Notes under the pieces: generated by a model
Database searches by the model: none
Seen by the model: only the letters and a program-made list of their open reading frames with translations
What the model was told of the DNA's origin: nothing
Shown here: positions 24,298 to 32,963 of the stretch, in pieces
Layout: every line of letters starts with the position of its first letter
Position numbering within the stretch: position 1 is the stretch's first letter
Assembly: GCA_015069605.1 (NCBI GenBank)
Contig: SVII01000006.1
Coordinates: forward strand, 1-64,000
Direction: 5' to 3'
Source: Clostridiales bacterium
GTDB lineage: Bacteria > Bacillota > Clostridia > Christensenellales > Borkfalkiaceae
DNA: 64,000 nt
Translations under genes and position numbers: made by a program

Positions 24298-25526
24298 TAT
24301 AATTCTACTCCGTTTTGTTTCAACAATTCTCTTGCGGATTCTACGCTGTCCACGCCCGTTTTATTTTTAATAGGCGCAAATTCACGTTCACGAACAACCT
24401 CGAAAGGCAATACACTACCCATCAATTTAATCAAATCCACAGCAAGCGCTTCAAACTTCTTTCCATTTTCCTTTTCGGGTTTTCTCGTTACGCCGTCTTC
24501 ACAAAGACATTCGATCTTCTTTTCAACGATATGCACGGGAATCTTTTTGTCCACAATTTCTTCCAACTTCGTCAAACGGAACAAATAGTTCATAATCGCG
24601 CCGTAGCAATACGCCAAATCACCGTTTTCGTCTTTCAAATTTGCCATTTCATCCGTGAGTTCGTAATATTCGATAATGTCAGGCTGCGTGCCGTCCATAC
24701 ACAAAACGCCCACTTTTTCATAAGGGTTAGTCTTGCAAATAACTTTCGCGCCGCAATTTACGCCGCTATCGATCGTCGCGCCCACGAATACAGGATCAGC
24801 AATACGTTGTAATACGTTGTCCACAGCATAGATATTCAACCATTCCACACCGCGTTTATGCAAATCTTCACAAAGCCCTGCGCGTTGCAAGGAAGCAAAC
24901 CAACCGCCGTTACCGTTGGGGGACAGGGCGGGAGTATCTTTACGTTCCAAAATAATCTTTCCATCATAGTCAACTGCGGGAGCCATATCTTGTTTAAAGA
25001 ATTTCACTTCCGTTTCGGGATACCCAAAATAGCCGTGTTCCTTCCAAAACGACGTTGTCTGTTCATGGTTTTTATCGCTGGTCATAATATACAAAGGCAC
25101 GAATACACCGCATTGTTTTACCACGTCCAACAAATTTTTCATTTGCTGTTCAAAGATATACAAAGGTTTCGTCACGCCGATGTCATACGCACCTTTCGGG
25201 CCGTCAACGCCAAGACGCGTACCCATACCGCCTGCCAACAAAACCGCTGCGACCTTACCCGCTTTAATCGCCTCTACGCCAATCGCTTCAAACTCTGCTT
25301 TCTTTTCTTGAATTTTCGCCTGACGCAAGCCATTGATGGGACGAATGTCACGATCTTTACCACTCAAATCCGCAGGGTTCGCCAAAGCATCCTCGAAATC
25401 CCAAGTGATGTTTTCTATCGCGGTCAGCAAGTTGTTCTTGCCTGCTTCGTCAAGTTCATCGTAATATTTTAAAAGTTGCGTTTGTCCTTTTTGTTCAAGC
25501 AACGCTTTCGCCTGTTCGTAAGTCAT
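24297..25526 (-). CDS. UDPGP-family UDP-sugar pyrophosphorylase
   Basis: 409 aa. The nucleotide-binding signature LAGGMGTRLGVDGPKG (about residues 97-112), the substrate motif YIMTSDKN, LSPNGNGGWFASL and the NPYEKVGVLC segment match the eukaryote-like UTP:sugar-1-phosphate uridylyltransferase family (UAP1/UGP2-like), not the GalU family. It would make UDP-GlcNAc, UDP-GalNAc or UDP-glucose for envelope synthesis; the exact sugar cannot be read from sequence. It overlaps the downstream acidic gene by 1 bp. Confidence 0.87.
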   Translation of the reverse strand: MTYEQAKALLEQKGQTQLLKYYDELDEAGKNNLLTAIENITWDFEDALANPADLSGKDRDIRPINGLRQAKIQEKKAEFEAIGVEAIKAGKVAAVLLAGGMGTRLGVDGPKGAYDIGVTKPLYIFEQQMKNLLDVVKQCGVFVPLYIMTSDKNHEQTTSFWKEHGYFGYPETEVKFFKQDMAPAVDYDGKIILERKDTPALSPNGNGGWFASLQRAGLCEDLHKRGVEWLNIYAVDNVLQRIADPVFVGATIDSGVNCGAKVICKTNPYEKVGVLCMDGTQPDIIEYYELTDEMANLKDENGDLAYCYGAIMNYLFRLTKLEEIVDKKIPVHIVEKKIECLCEDGVTRKPEKENGKKFEALAVDLIKLMGSVLPFEVVREREFAPIKNKTGVDSVESARELLKQNGVEL

Positions 25527-25673
25527 AATAGAACTCCTTTTTTCTTTTTTCTTATTGTATCAAATTTTCCATAAGAATGCAAGACTTTTTTTAAGATTTC
25601 CCTATAAAATTCTTTCCGTATTTTTTGTTATTCTTTCTCTATCCTTTTCGTGAAAGAAATCACTTTCTTTTTC

Positions 25674-25702
25674 TTTACAATTTTCCCTTTGTATGCTATA
25701 CT
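25674..25702 (+). promoter_or_regulatory. promoter of the HIRAN-like gene (leaderless)
   Basis: TTTACA (25674-25679), 17-bp spacer, TATACT (25697-25702). The predicted start (about 25709) coincides with the ATG at 25709, and no Shine-Dalgarno is present. Confidence 0.65.
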
Positions 25703-25708
25703 GTATAT

Positions 25709-26122
25709 ATGAGCATACGTACCTTTTTCAAAAACATATTCTATATGCGCCGATTAAAAAAGAGTGGATTGCAATTTCCGCTATACTGTAAAATTCACGG
25801 TGTAAAGGACAGCGATCGGCAGGGCGCGTTGGCGCAAAGTCGTAAAGGCGATCGGTTGCAATTTGTACATATACCAAAGGAACGCTTTCCTTATAATATA
25901 TACGTATATAGTATCCCTCTCAATCGAGTGCTGGGATATTTAGACGAAAAACTATCCGCGAAGCTCGTTTACGTCTTCAAAAAGAATTTTTGTCGCGACG
26001 CGGTGATTACGGAAGTGACAGGTGGAAAACCACATCCGTATTTAGGTTGTAATATATGTTTGTTTGAAACGTTGGATATGATGAAAGATTGCGAGGATTT
26101 TTCCCATCTTCGCGGGGCATAA
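25709..26122 (+). CDS. stand-alone HIRAN-like domain protein
   Basis: 137 aa from MSIRTFF; the longer frame from 25625 would start upstream of the promoter and is rejected. Residues 28-125 show a HIRAN-like pattern: KIHGVKDSDRQGALAQSRKGDRLQF, then a tract where NIYVYSIPLNRVLGYL replaces the usual NAIxVxxxxGxxIGYLP, and a final VTGGKPHPYLGCNICLFE. HIRAN domains bind single-stranded DNA 3' ends or damaged DNA and are mostly fused to helicases; here the domain stands alone. The prediction is from pattern only. Monocistronic, with its own promoter and terminator. Confidence 0.6.
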   Translation: MSIRTFFKNIFYMRRLKKSGLQFPLYCKIHGVKDSDRQGALAQSRKGDRLQFVHIPKERFPYNIYVYSIPLNRVLGYLDEKLSAKLVYVFKKNFCRDAVITEVTGGKPHPYLGCNICLFETLDMMKDCEDFSHLRGA

Positions 26123-26135
26123 CGTTAGAGATGAT

Positions 26136-26168
26136 AAAAACGGAGAGCAACAACTCTCCGTTTTTCTA
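26136..26168. terminator. bidirectional terminator
   Basis: AAAAACGGAGAG / CTCTCCGTTTTT perfect stem with a 6-nt loop between convergent genes. Confidence 0.85.
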
Positions 26169-26177
26169 TGATTTTTA

Positions 26178-26945
26178 TTAATTTTTTCTACCTGTATAAG
26201 GATTTTTACCATAGCCACCATAGGTGTCAGCGAAATTCTCATACGCGTCTGCACCGTAGCCATAAGCTGTTTCAGGATAGCCGTAACCATTAGGACCGTA
26301 GGCATTTTCATTGTAACCTTTTGCAGATTTATTTTGTTTCAATGCAGGTTCTTTCGCGTACTCTCTATCATCATACCCATCGTACCCACCAAAGCTGGTG
26401 TATCCATTGTACACGGAACGGCCGTTTCTTACACGTTTCTTGGGTTGTTTGGGTTCGTCTTTGATCAAGCCTTGCTTTCTTGCCGCACGAAGAAGAGCTT
26501 CCGCATTCCAATCAGCCTGTCTTGCCATACGATCGTTTTCGTATTGATCAATCTGACCGAGGATGATATTTTTAAATTCGTCCGTATCCTGCAAACGCGC
26601 CGTTACGAAATTCCCTTTCGGCGTATCTATGTAAATAATACCAACGTTGAAAATCTTGCCCCAGAAATCCACGTCAACGTGAACGCTTTGAATTTTCGTC
26701 AATGGAATATCCTTCGCGCAAGAATGGAACACACCCGTTTTCTTAATCAAACGCTTGTTGGTGAGCACCAATTCCGTATTTGCGAAAATGACCGTTTCTT
26801 TGATTGCAATAATCAGAGGAACGAAAAGCAACCAACAGAACAATACGCCGAGTACCCAAACCCCGACAATACCCCAAACGTCGCGGGATGCTTTCTCAAC
26901 GATATATTCGTTTTCGTATAAATGACGTTCTACGTATTTACTCAT
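26178..26945 (-). CDS. PH-domain (YdbS/bPH2-like) membrane protein with Tyr/Gly-rich tail
   Basis: 255 aa. N-terminal helices (VWGIVGVWVLGVLFCWLLFV), then a bacterial PH domain (TNKRLIKKTGVFHSCAKDIPLTKIQSVHVD...GKIFNVGIIYIDTP), typical of membrane proteins of the YdbS/YvcR type with unknown role. The last 90 residues are a low-complexity Tyr/Gly/Asn/Asp tail including FGGYDGYDDREY. A very similar GYDGYDD phrase occurs in the low-complexity linker of PcrA (58138-60597). The 220-bp gap upstream (26946-27168) is AT-rich and shows nothing recognisable beyond a probable promoter. Confidence 0.72.
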   Translation of the reverse strand: MSKYVERHLYENEYIVEKASRDVWGIVGVWVLGVLFCWLLFVPLIIAIKETVIFANTELVLTNKRLIKKTGVFHSCAKDIPLTKIQSVHVDVDFWGKIFNVGIIYIDTPKGNFVTARLQDTDEFKNIILGQIDQYENDRMARQADWNAEALLRAARKQGLIKDEPKQPKKRVRNGRSVYNGYTSFGGYDGYDDREYAKEPALKQNKSAKGYNENAYGPNGYGYPETAYGYGADAYENFADTYGGYGKNPYTGRKN

Positions 26946-27168
26946 AAATAAAACTCCGAAATTTCATCGACAAACTTTCATTTTTCTACAAAAATCCAGT
27001 TTACCTAATTTTATATACTATCATTTTACCGCAAATTAAAAGAAATGTCAATACTTTTTCCCAACTTACACGCGCCAAATATAAAATATTTTTAATATTT
27101 TTTACGCATACAAGCATTTTTTTGAAAAAGTAGAAAATATTTCCGTTTCTTGTGAAACTTTTTAAGCC

Positions 27169-27741
27169 TTATCTATGCAACCACTTGTTGATCAGTGTAA
27201 AAATTCGCAACAACGGAAAAAACAAAATCGTTACGGATACCGCCGTACAAACGACCTGCGAGACCATCACCGTCAAGGAAGCAGTGAAATATACTTGGAA
27301 TGCTCGCCATGAATAGCCATACCAAAGTGGCGTCAACACATTGTCAAGCAAAGAAAAACATGCGGTACATACGCACGCCAATCCTACCAACCACGGTAAA
27401 TTCTTTACAACGGGTACTTTCATACGCTTTCCCACTGTGCCAAACACTGCCGCTAATGCATTGAAATACACCAAATACAAAATCAAAACTGTGGGAGAAA
27501 ATCCGAAAACTAACTGCCGCAACAAGGAGAACGCTGTCGCCGCCAATACTCCCCTTTTCGCGCCGAACACAAAAGCATAGGAAACGAATAAAACAGTTAC
27601 TACCTCTACTCCTGGCAGCACGGCAAGCGCAAGCTGCGTCGCAAGCAAGAGCGCAACGAACACAGCAAGATAGGCGCATTCTTTCGCTGAATACGCACCA
27701 TTTTGCATCCTCGTCGATTTTTGTCCTTTTTTGTTATTCAT
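27169..27741 (-). CDS. ECF transporter S-component, probably cobalamin or precursor
   Basis: 190 aa from MNNKKGQKS, with five or six hydrophobic helices and the N-terminal AKECAYLAVFVALLLATQLALAVLPGVEVVT pattern of ECF S-components, followed by LFVSYAFVFGAKRGVLAATAFSLLRQLVFGF. It lies 34 bp after a DUF4430 lipoprotein under a cobalamin riboswitch, so uptake of cobalamin or a corrinoid is the likely job (CbrT-like), working with an energising module encoded elsewhere. The substrate is inferred from the riboswitch only. Confidence 0.75.
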   Translation of the reverse strand: MNNKKGQKSTRMQNGAYSAKECAYLAVFVALLLATQLALAVLPGVEVVTVLFVSYAFVFGAKRGVLAATAFSLLRQLVFGFSPTVLILYLVYFNALAAVFGTVGKRMKVPVVKNLPWLVGLACVCTACFSLLDNVLTPLWYGYSWRAFQVYFTASLTVMVSQVVCTAVSVTILFFPLLRIFTLINKWLHR

Positions 27742-27775
27742 CTCGTACCTGCCTACCCCTTTCAACTTTTATTCA

Positions 27776-28192
27776 TCAAAACGTTTGATATACCCAAACG
27801 TAAGATTCACCCTTTTCCACCGTAAGCGCTTCCGCGCCAACAATCGCGCTGCCAAGCGTTTTGCCTTCGTATTCGATCGTTCCCCACGCCGTGTTGGACA
27901 ATTCCGCATCCGACGTGTATAACATCCAATAACTGTTCGCTGTATTCGCTTTGCCGTTAAGTTCCGTCACCATACCAGACAAAACGGCATATTGCAATTC
28001 ACCTGACTCTTGCAGACTTGCCATAGCATCAATCAACGTTTCCTTCCCCTCTGTTGCCATACAATACAAAACGATTTGATCGGTTTGTACGCTGACGCTC
28101 ATTTGCGATTTCCCCTTTCCATCTTCGCACCCCGCAAAGCAAAAGGAAAACAGCAATACGATTAGTAAAAATACAATACTTTTGCGTTTCAT
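27776..28192 (-). CDS. DUF4430 lipoprotein, putative corrinoid binding
   Basis: 138 aa from MKRKSIVF with an AGGAGG site 8 nt upstream. Signal peptide and lipobox CFAGC anchor it outside the membrane. The mature part (YCMATEGKETLIDAM...ANSYWMLYTSDAELSNTAWG...GESYVWVYQTF) fits DUF4430, a domain related to the C-terminal fold of transcobalamin/intrinsic factor. It is directly controlled by the cobalamin riboswitch terminator at 28208-28246 and precedes the ECF S-component, so it probably captures corrinoids for import. Confidence 0.82.
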   Translation of the reverse strand: MKRKSIVFLLIVLLFSFCFAGCEDGKGKSQMSVSVQTDQIVLYCMATEGKETLIDAMASLQESGELQYAVLSGMVTELNGKANTANSYWMLYTSDAELSNTAWGTIEYEGKTLGSAIVGAEALTVEKGESYVWVYQTF

Positions 28193-28207
28193 TTCACGCC
28201 TCCTATA

Positions 28208-28246
28208 AAAAATCCCGAACTCCTTCTTTTTCAAGGAATTCGGGAA
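28208..28246 (-). terminator. riboswitch-controlled terminator
   Basis: Minus strand: CCCGAATTCCTTG...GAAGGAGTTCGGG stem followed by ATTTTTTAT, between the cobalamin aptamer and the DUF4430 start. This makes transcription attenuation the likely mechanism. Confidence 0.8.
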
Positions 28247-28309
28247 ACACAAACGTGAAAAGACCGCTTGCAAACCAAGCAGTTACGACGTTTTCCACCA
28301 CCCTTGGAA

Positions 28310-28540
28310 AATTCGGTATCTCAAACGCAGGGCAGGTCTCCCGGCTTACAACGTTTCGATGCATTTTTTCGGCAAATTTTGTCGTTCAACGCATACCTGC
28401 CCCTATCCTTCCCATTTTTCGACAGTGAATAAAGGCAAAACGTTCTTACGGTTGCGGGGGCAGCGGAGCAATCTTTCCCAAAACGAAAAAGTTTCTCTCT
28501 TCCCTATTAAACGCCTTTCGCAAAAGGCGTACCGCGCGTT
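28310..28540 (-). promoter_or_regulatory. cobalamin riboswitch aptamer
   Basis: Conserved blocks on the minus strand in the right order: TTTAATAGGGAA (about 28510), GCTGCCCCCGCAACCGTAA (28464-28446), CACTG, GGGAAGG (28413-28407) and the B12 box AAGCCGGGAGACCTGCC (28347-28331). The 518-bp gap 28193-28710 is otherwise explained by this switch, its terminator and the next promoter. Unusual: the segment between GGGAAGG and the B12 box contains a copy of the dispersed 20-nt repeat, whose GGGCAGGT is complementary to ACCTGCCC of the B12 box region. Confidence 0.93.
28384..28403 (+). repeat. dispersed 20-nt repeat, copy 2 (inside cobalamin riboswitch)
   Basis: Exact GTTCAACGCATACCTGCCCC on the plus strand, in the variable arm of the minus-strand riboswitch. 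Similarity continues to AAGGATAGGGG on the transcript-sense side. Confidence 0.85.
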
Positions 28541-28672
28541 CGTATTCGGTTGATAAGGATATTATACTATGCAAATAGCAAAAAAGCAAGCGATTGGCAA
28601 AAAAAAGTCTGCATATAAAAATTGTACACCACTCTATTTCACATAAAATTCTTTATTTTGTTAACAAACTTC

Positions 28673-28701
28673 TTGCTTTTTTTAGAATAATACGCTACAA
28701 T
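28673..28701 (+). promoter_or_regulatory. promoter of the acyltransferase gene (leaderless)
   Basis: TTGCTT (28673-28678), 17-bp spacer, TACAAT (28696-28701). Predicted start near 28708, only 3 nt before the ATG at 28711. Confidence 0.6.
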
Positions 28702-28710
28702 ATGAGTGTT

Positions 28711-29979
28711 ATGCAAAATATTCCTGTAAATTATAAAAACAAAAAACTTTACAACACTGGCAAAACGCCTATCCGTCAACCCATTTATCTCACTTGGCTG
28801 ATTTGGGTACTGTCTAAATTTGCGCTCATGGGCAAAAAATATAAGGTGGAAAAGATTAATATGGACGGACTGAAACCGCCATACATGATTTTGAGCAACC
28901 ATATGTCCTTTATTGATTTTGAATTGACGGCAACGGGTACATACCCCCACCGAGTCAACAACGTCGTCAACGTGGACGGTTATTTCCGCCGCCCGTGGCT
29001 TATGGAATGGATCGGCTCTGTTTGCACGAGAAAATTTACGACGGATATTCAGTTGGTGAAATCCATTCGACAGGTATTAAAACGCGGCGATATTCTTTGT
29101 TTGTATCCCGAAGCTCGATATTCCCCTTGCGGTACAACTTCGTATCTCCCTGAATCGTTAGGAAAGATTGTGAAGATGAATAAAGCGCCTATCGTTGCCG
29201 TAGTGCATCATGGCAATTATTTATTTTCGCCCTTTTGGAATTTCCGCAAAAAGAGAAAAGTGCCTTTTCACACGACGATGAAACAAATTTTGACGACGGA
29301 AGACATAGAAAAAATGTCCGTAAACGAAATTAATGCCGTGATCCAAAAGGAGTTGCAATACGACGAATACCGTTACCAAAAAGAAAACGGTATCTTGATC
29401 AAAGAACCGTTCCGCGCGGAAGGTTTGCACCGCATTTTATATCAATGCCCGCATTGTAAAACGGAATCGAAAATGGATTCCAAAGACACAGAATTATTTT
29501 GCACTGCATGTGGAAAACGTTGGCAAATGAACGAGGATGGGTCGCTTTCAGCGCTGAATGGTGAAACGGAATTTTCGCACATCCCCGACTGGTTTGAATG
29601 GGAAAGAGAACAAGTCCGTAAACAAGTAGAAAGCGGAGAATACCGCTATGAAGACGAAGTGGACGTACATTCCCTGCCCCGCTGTTGGAACTTCGTGCCT
29701 TTAGGCAAAGCAAAATTGACGCACGATCCCGAAAACGGATTTATTTTAGAAGGGCATTACAATGGTAGCGATTACAGAATTCAGCGCACGCCTTTGGAAA
29801 TCAACAGTTTGCACGTGGAATACGATTATTTCCGTATCAAACGCGCCGATTGTTTGGATATTTCCACCGAAAAGGATTCGTTTTACTGCTATCCTTCTCA
29901 GGAAAACGTCGTGACGAAACTAGCATTTGCGACGGAAGAAATTTTCCAGCGCAAACAACGCGAAACTCGAAAAAAATAA
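28711..29979 (+). CDS. PlsC-like acyltransferase with zinc ribbon
   Basis: 422 aa from MQNIPVNY; earlier in-frame starts (28594, 28702) fall upstream of or within the promoter. PlsC-type motifs: SNHMSFID (NHxxxxD, about residue 73) and YPEARYSPCGTT (about 135). After the acyltransferase domain, a CPHCKTESKMDSKDTELFCTACGKRW zinc ribbon and a 110-aa C-terminal beta-rich domain follow, making it longer than the usual 200-250 aa LPA acyltransferase. It is likely to acylate lysophospholipids or glycolipids at the membrane. No Shine-Dalgarno; a bidirectional terminator follows. Confidence 0.8.
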   Translation: MQNIPVNYKNKKLYNTGKTPIRQPIYLTWLIWVLSKFALMGKKYKVEKINMDGLKPPYMILSNHMSFIDFELTATGTYPHRVNNVVNVDGYFRRPWLMEWIGSVCTRKFTTDIQLVKSIRQVLKRGDILCLYPEARYSPCGTTSYLPESLGKIVKMNKAPIVAVVHHGNYLFSPFWNFRKKRKVPFHTTMKQILTTEDIEKMSVNEINAVIQKELQYDEYRYQKENGILIKEPFRAEGLHRILYQCPHCKTESKMDSKDTELFCTACGKRWQMNEDGSLSALNGETEFSHIPDWFEWEREQVRKQVESGEYRYEDEVDVHSLPRCWNFVPLGKAKLTHDPENGFILEGHYNGSDYRIQRTPLEINSLHVEYDYFRIKRADCLDISTEKDSFYCYPSQENVVTKLAFATEEIFQRKQRETRKK

Positions 29980-29994
29980 ACCTTTTACGTTGAT

Positions 29995-30032
29995 AAAAGA
30001 GCCGCAGACGCTATATCGTCCGTGGCTCTTTT
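29995..30032. terminator. bidirectional terminator
   Basis: AAAAGAGCC-GCAGACG / CGTCCGT-GGCTCTTTT stem between convergent genes. Confidence 0.82.
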
Positions 30033-30061
30033 ATACATTATTTCGTAGGGTTGCTTTTGTA

Positions 30062-31009
30062 TTAAAATCCGCACTCCGATTCAAAATCACGCAGACCTTG
30101 CAGGTATTTTTCGGGATTTTTCGGATACGCCAAACCGTGCCCTGCTCCCTCGATTTTTACCAACTTTTTCTGCGACGTACACGCCTTATAAATGCGTTCG
30201 CTCATTTCATACGGCACAAACGCATCGGTGTCGCCGTGCAATAAAATAACGGGTTTTTTACTCTTTTGTACCGCCTGAATAGGCGAAGTTTCATCGAGGT
30301 TAAACCCTCCGAAAATTTTTGCACCCAATTTAACAAAAGGATATACCATGTCCGCAGGCAACCGCATTTCTTTGATAATTTTCTTTATAATATCTTGCGC
30401 GGAAGTATAGCCACAATCCCCCATAATACACACGACGTTTTCGGGCAAATCTTCATCCGCCGCCATCAGCACCGTCGCCGCACCCATCGATACGCCGCCT
30501 ATCATAATTTTGATATCTTTTCCAAATCGATTCGAAACGTATCTCGTCCACGCAACGCAATCTTTCCGTTCTCTAATCCCAAACGTAATGACTCGTCCGT
30601 CACTGGTACCGCTACTACGTTGGTTGACAAGAATCACGCTTCTACCCAACGCAAAACATCTCTCGACCGCAGCGCAAAGATCGCGTTCTGCATAGCCTTG
30701 ATATCCATGAAATAAAATTTCGATCGGCGCGCCTTTCGCGTATTCATAATAATTACCCCGCAGCGTCAAACCATCAAACGATTGAATAGACATTTCCTCG
30801 TGCGGCATCGCGCGAATCGCTTTCGTCCACTCTGTCATCTGCTCGCGGTATTCTTCGTAAATCTCCCCATCAGGAATGGGATATTCATCCTCACCGACAG
30901 GTTGGCGTTTTGGTGAATAAAACACACGCATAAAACAATAAAATGCAATCACGAACGTAAGAAGAAGCAAACCGCCCAAAACGATACAAACCCAAATCCA
31001 CCAATCCAT
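30062..31009 (-). CDS. membrane-anchored alpha/beta hydrolase
   Basis: 315 aa. One N-terminal membrane helix (IWVCIVLGGLLLLTFVIAFYCF), then an alpha/beta hydrolase with oxyanion strand ILFHGYQGYAERD, nucleophile elbow GGVSMGAAT (about residue 161), acid HGDTDAFVP and histidine GAGHGLAY. This matches YqkD/BEM46-type serine hydrolases. It is the last gene of a three-gene operon with a lipase-like hydrolase (21 bp upstream) and a PLP decarboxylase. Substrate unknown. Confidence 0.82.
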   Translation of the reverse strand: MDWWIWVCIVLGGLLLLTFVIAFYCFMRVFYSPKRQPVGEDEYPIPDGEIYEEYREQMTEWTKAIRAMPHEEMSIQSFDGLTLRGNYYEYAKGAPIEILFHGYQGYAERDLCAAVERCFALGRSVILVNQRSSGTSDGRVITFGIRERKDCVAWTRYVSNRFGKDIKIMIGGVSMGAATVLMAADEDLPENVVCIMGDCGYTSAQDIIKKIIKEMRLPADMVYPFVKLGAKIFGGFNLDETSPIQAVQKSKKPVILLHGDTDAFVPYEMSERIYKACTSQKKLVKIEGAGHGLAYPKNPEKYLQGLRDFESECGF

Positions 31010-31030
31010 CTTCGCTCTCCTATTCTTTTC

Positions 31031-31810
31031 TTAATAGCCCATATCTGCCAAGTCTTTGCAAAGCCCGATATAAAAAGCGTAAATCTTTTCCCGTTTTTTC
31101 TTTTTTACCATAAAATCCACGATTTCGGTGTGCGAAACGGAGTCCTCTACACAGCGACCTTTGTATTCGCCAAACTTCGTAGACTCGACACATACCACGC
31201 CATCCGAGAAATTACTTTCAAATTTTCGGGAAAATATCAGCGGAATTCCCATCACGAAATCGTCCGTACTTTTTTCCAGCGTCGTGGAATAGCTTTGCAT
31301 AAAAATTCCGTCATAATCGTCAATTTTTTCCAATACCCCTTCGGGCGAAAAACATAGCTGCCTGCACGCCTCAATGACATCGGGGTGCTTATCCCCAAAG
31401 AAACGATACCAAAAATTCATCCAAAATCCTATAAAATTTCTAATCCATTTCGGCAAATTGTACAATTTCGTAGCGATCTGTGAACCCTTATGCGGCGTAC
31501 ATAAAAACGTCACCGACGCGATTTTGTCGGACATCCCTAATCGATCGATCATATATCTTGTGTCTAAACCGCCTTTGGAATGCGCGATGATATTCACTTT
31601 TTTCGCATTTTTCGCGCGAAGAATTTCATCCACACACTCTTTCAACTGCTGCGCGTTAGTTTCTATCTTCCCCACGCCGTCCGTTTTCGCTGTGTAGACA
31701 GCGTACCCTTGCGCTTTTAGAATTTTCTCTATCCTTCCAAACGCCTTGATCGTTTTCAGTTCTTTAAGCATGATTCCATGCGCCAACACGATTGGATATT
31801 TCGTAGCCAT
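31031..31810 (-). CDS. lipase-like alpha/beta hydrolase
   Basis: 259 aa from MATKYPIVLAHG, preceded by GAGGTGG; the longer frame runs into the decarboxylase. Motifs fit the bacterial lipase family: LAHGI near the N-terminus, nucleophile AHSKGGLDTRYM (GxSxG replaced by HSKGG, as in this family), and a C-terminal VSHTEIVDF histidine. There is no signal peptide, so action on intracellular or membrane lipids is expected. Only 10 bp separate it from the decarboxylase gene. Confidence 0.8.
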   Translation of the reverse strand: MATKYPIVLAHGIMLKELKTIKAFGRIEKILKAQGYAVYTAKTDGVGKIETNAQQLKECVDEILRAKNAKKVNIIAHSKGGLDTRYMIDRLGMSDKIASVTFLCTPHKGSQIATKLYNLPKWIRNFIGFWMNFWYRFFGDKHPDVIEACRQLCFSPEGVLEKIDDYDGIFMQSYSTTLEKSTDDFVMGIPLIFSRKFESNFSDGVVCVESTKFGEYKGRCVEDSVSHTEIVDFMVKKKKREKIYAFYIGLCKDLADMGY

Positions 31811-31820
31811 AGCCACCTCT

Positions 31821-32963
31821 TTATTTGCCAAGTTCCTTTTGTAAACTTCGCGCCAATTCCTGCATCTCCTTTTCACCGTGGCTGGGGAAAATAATCACGT
31901 GCGCCTTTTGAGGTTTTCCGCTTTCGTCCTCGTCAAAACACGAGAGTTGGTATTGTCTGCAAAGTAGTTCCGAAGGACAGTCCATGACGAAAATGTTTGA
32001 TTTTTCCGCGCGATAAAATTCCACGTTGCTTGCCTTTAAAAGCTCCTCAAAAAAGCGGACATTTTTCACGTATGCATCCGTCTGCTTTTCCTGAGAATGT
32101 TCTACGATATGATTGTAAAGGGCATAGGCAGGTATGGAACGAGAACCCGAAACGGTGGTGTCGTGCTGTCCGATATACGCAATCTCTTTACCCTGCGGTT
32201 TTTCCACCGCTACGTACACCGATTTCACGTCGGGAAAGCCTAAATATTTATGCATACTCACGCACACAGAATCAATCCCGCGCGCCTTTGCGTTGACAAT
32301 CACAGGCGCGTCCTCTTGGTTGTTTTGAATCCCACCGAACAACGCCGCATCCAAATGTATATAATAGGGAATATTTTTTTCTTTCAAAAACGTTACAATC
32401 TCGTCCACGTCGTCACACGCGCCGTATTTCGTCGTGCCGTGCGTCAGCACTAAGTTTGCCGCTGCGCCGTTTTTTAGGTAATTTTTTTCAATCTCCGATT
32501 TTAAAATCTCCATATCCATTACGTCGTTTTCGACCGTCGGGATTTTGACACGCGGATAACGTTCGGCGTATTTTTCCACCGAATAATGCGCGGACGCAGA
32601 ATAATACAACACGCCGTTGGGATTTTTGGAAAATGCAGAAGTGATCCCGCAAGAATTACTCTCCGAACCGCCGCTTGTTACGTATCCCCAAAATTCGTCG
32701 CCCATACCGAACTTTTTCGCGTACAGCCCAACGATCCGTTTTTCCATTTCTTTGGTGTCCATAGCGTAATTACCGCGCTCGTCAATATCCCCACAGTTGT
32801 TGGAAAACGGTGAGGAATAATGCATCATCAACAACGCTTTCGTGAAATCGGAAACGGGATAATGATAGGACGGATATCCGAACATATACCTCGATTTTTC
32901 ACAATTTTCTTTATAAAAGTTCTCCGCTTCGCTTTGAAATTGTTCACGCCAATCGCTTTCCAT
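31821..32963 (-). CDS. group II PLP-dependent decarboxylase (histidine decarboxylase-like)
   Basis: 380 aa. Characteristic blocks: TSGGSESN (about 97-103), the cofactor-stacking histidine in SASAHYS (H126), HLDAALFGG (D205) and the Schiff-base lysine in SVSMHKYLGFP (K239). Closest in pattern to PLP-type histidine/serine decarboxylases. The substrate cannot be assigned; amine formation for acid tolerance or for lipid head groups is possible. It opens an operon with two alpha/beta hydrolases, an unusual partnership. Start fixed by AAGGAG. Confidence 0.85.
   Translation of the reverse strand: MESDWREQFQSEAENFYKENCEKSRYMFGYPSYHYPVSDFTKALLMMHYSSPFSNNCGDIDERGNYAMDTKEMEKRIVGLYAKKFGMGDEFWGYVTSGGSESNSCGITSAFSKNPNGVLYYSASAHYSVEKYAERYPRVKIPTVENDVMDMEILKSEIEKNYLKNGAAANLVLTHGTTKYGACDDVDEIVTFLKEKNIPYYIHLDAALFGGIQNNQEDAPVIVNAKARGIDSVCVSMHKYLGFPDVKSVYVAVEKPQGKEIAYIGQHDTTVSGSRSIPAYALYNHIVEHSQEKQTDAYVKNVRFFEELLKASNVEFYRAEKSNIFVMDCPSELLCRQYQLSCFDEDESGKPQKAHVIIFPSHGEKEMQELARSLQKELGK

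Noticed and set aside
26946..27168. Possible small RNA or tRNA in the AT-rich gap
   Set aside because: No cloverleaf, no stable hairpin and no terminator seen.
28331..28347. GGCAGGTCTCCC as an inverted copy of the dispersed repeat
   Set aside because: It is the canonical B12 box of the cobalamin riboswitch.
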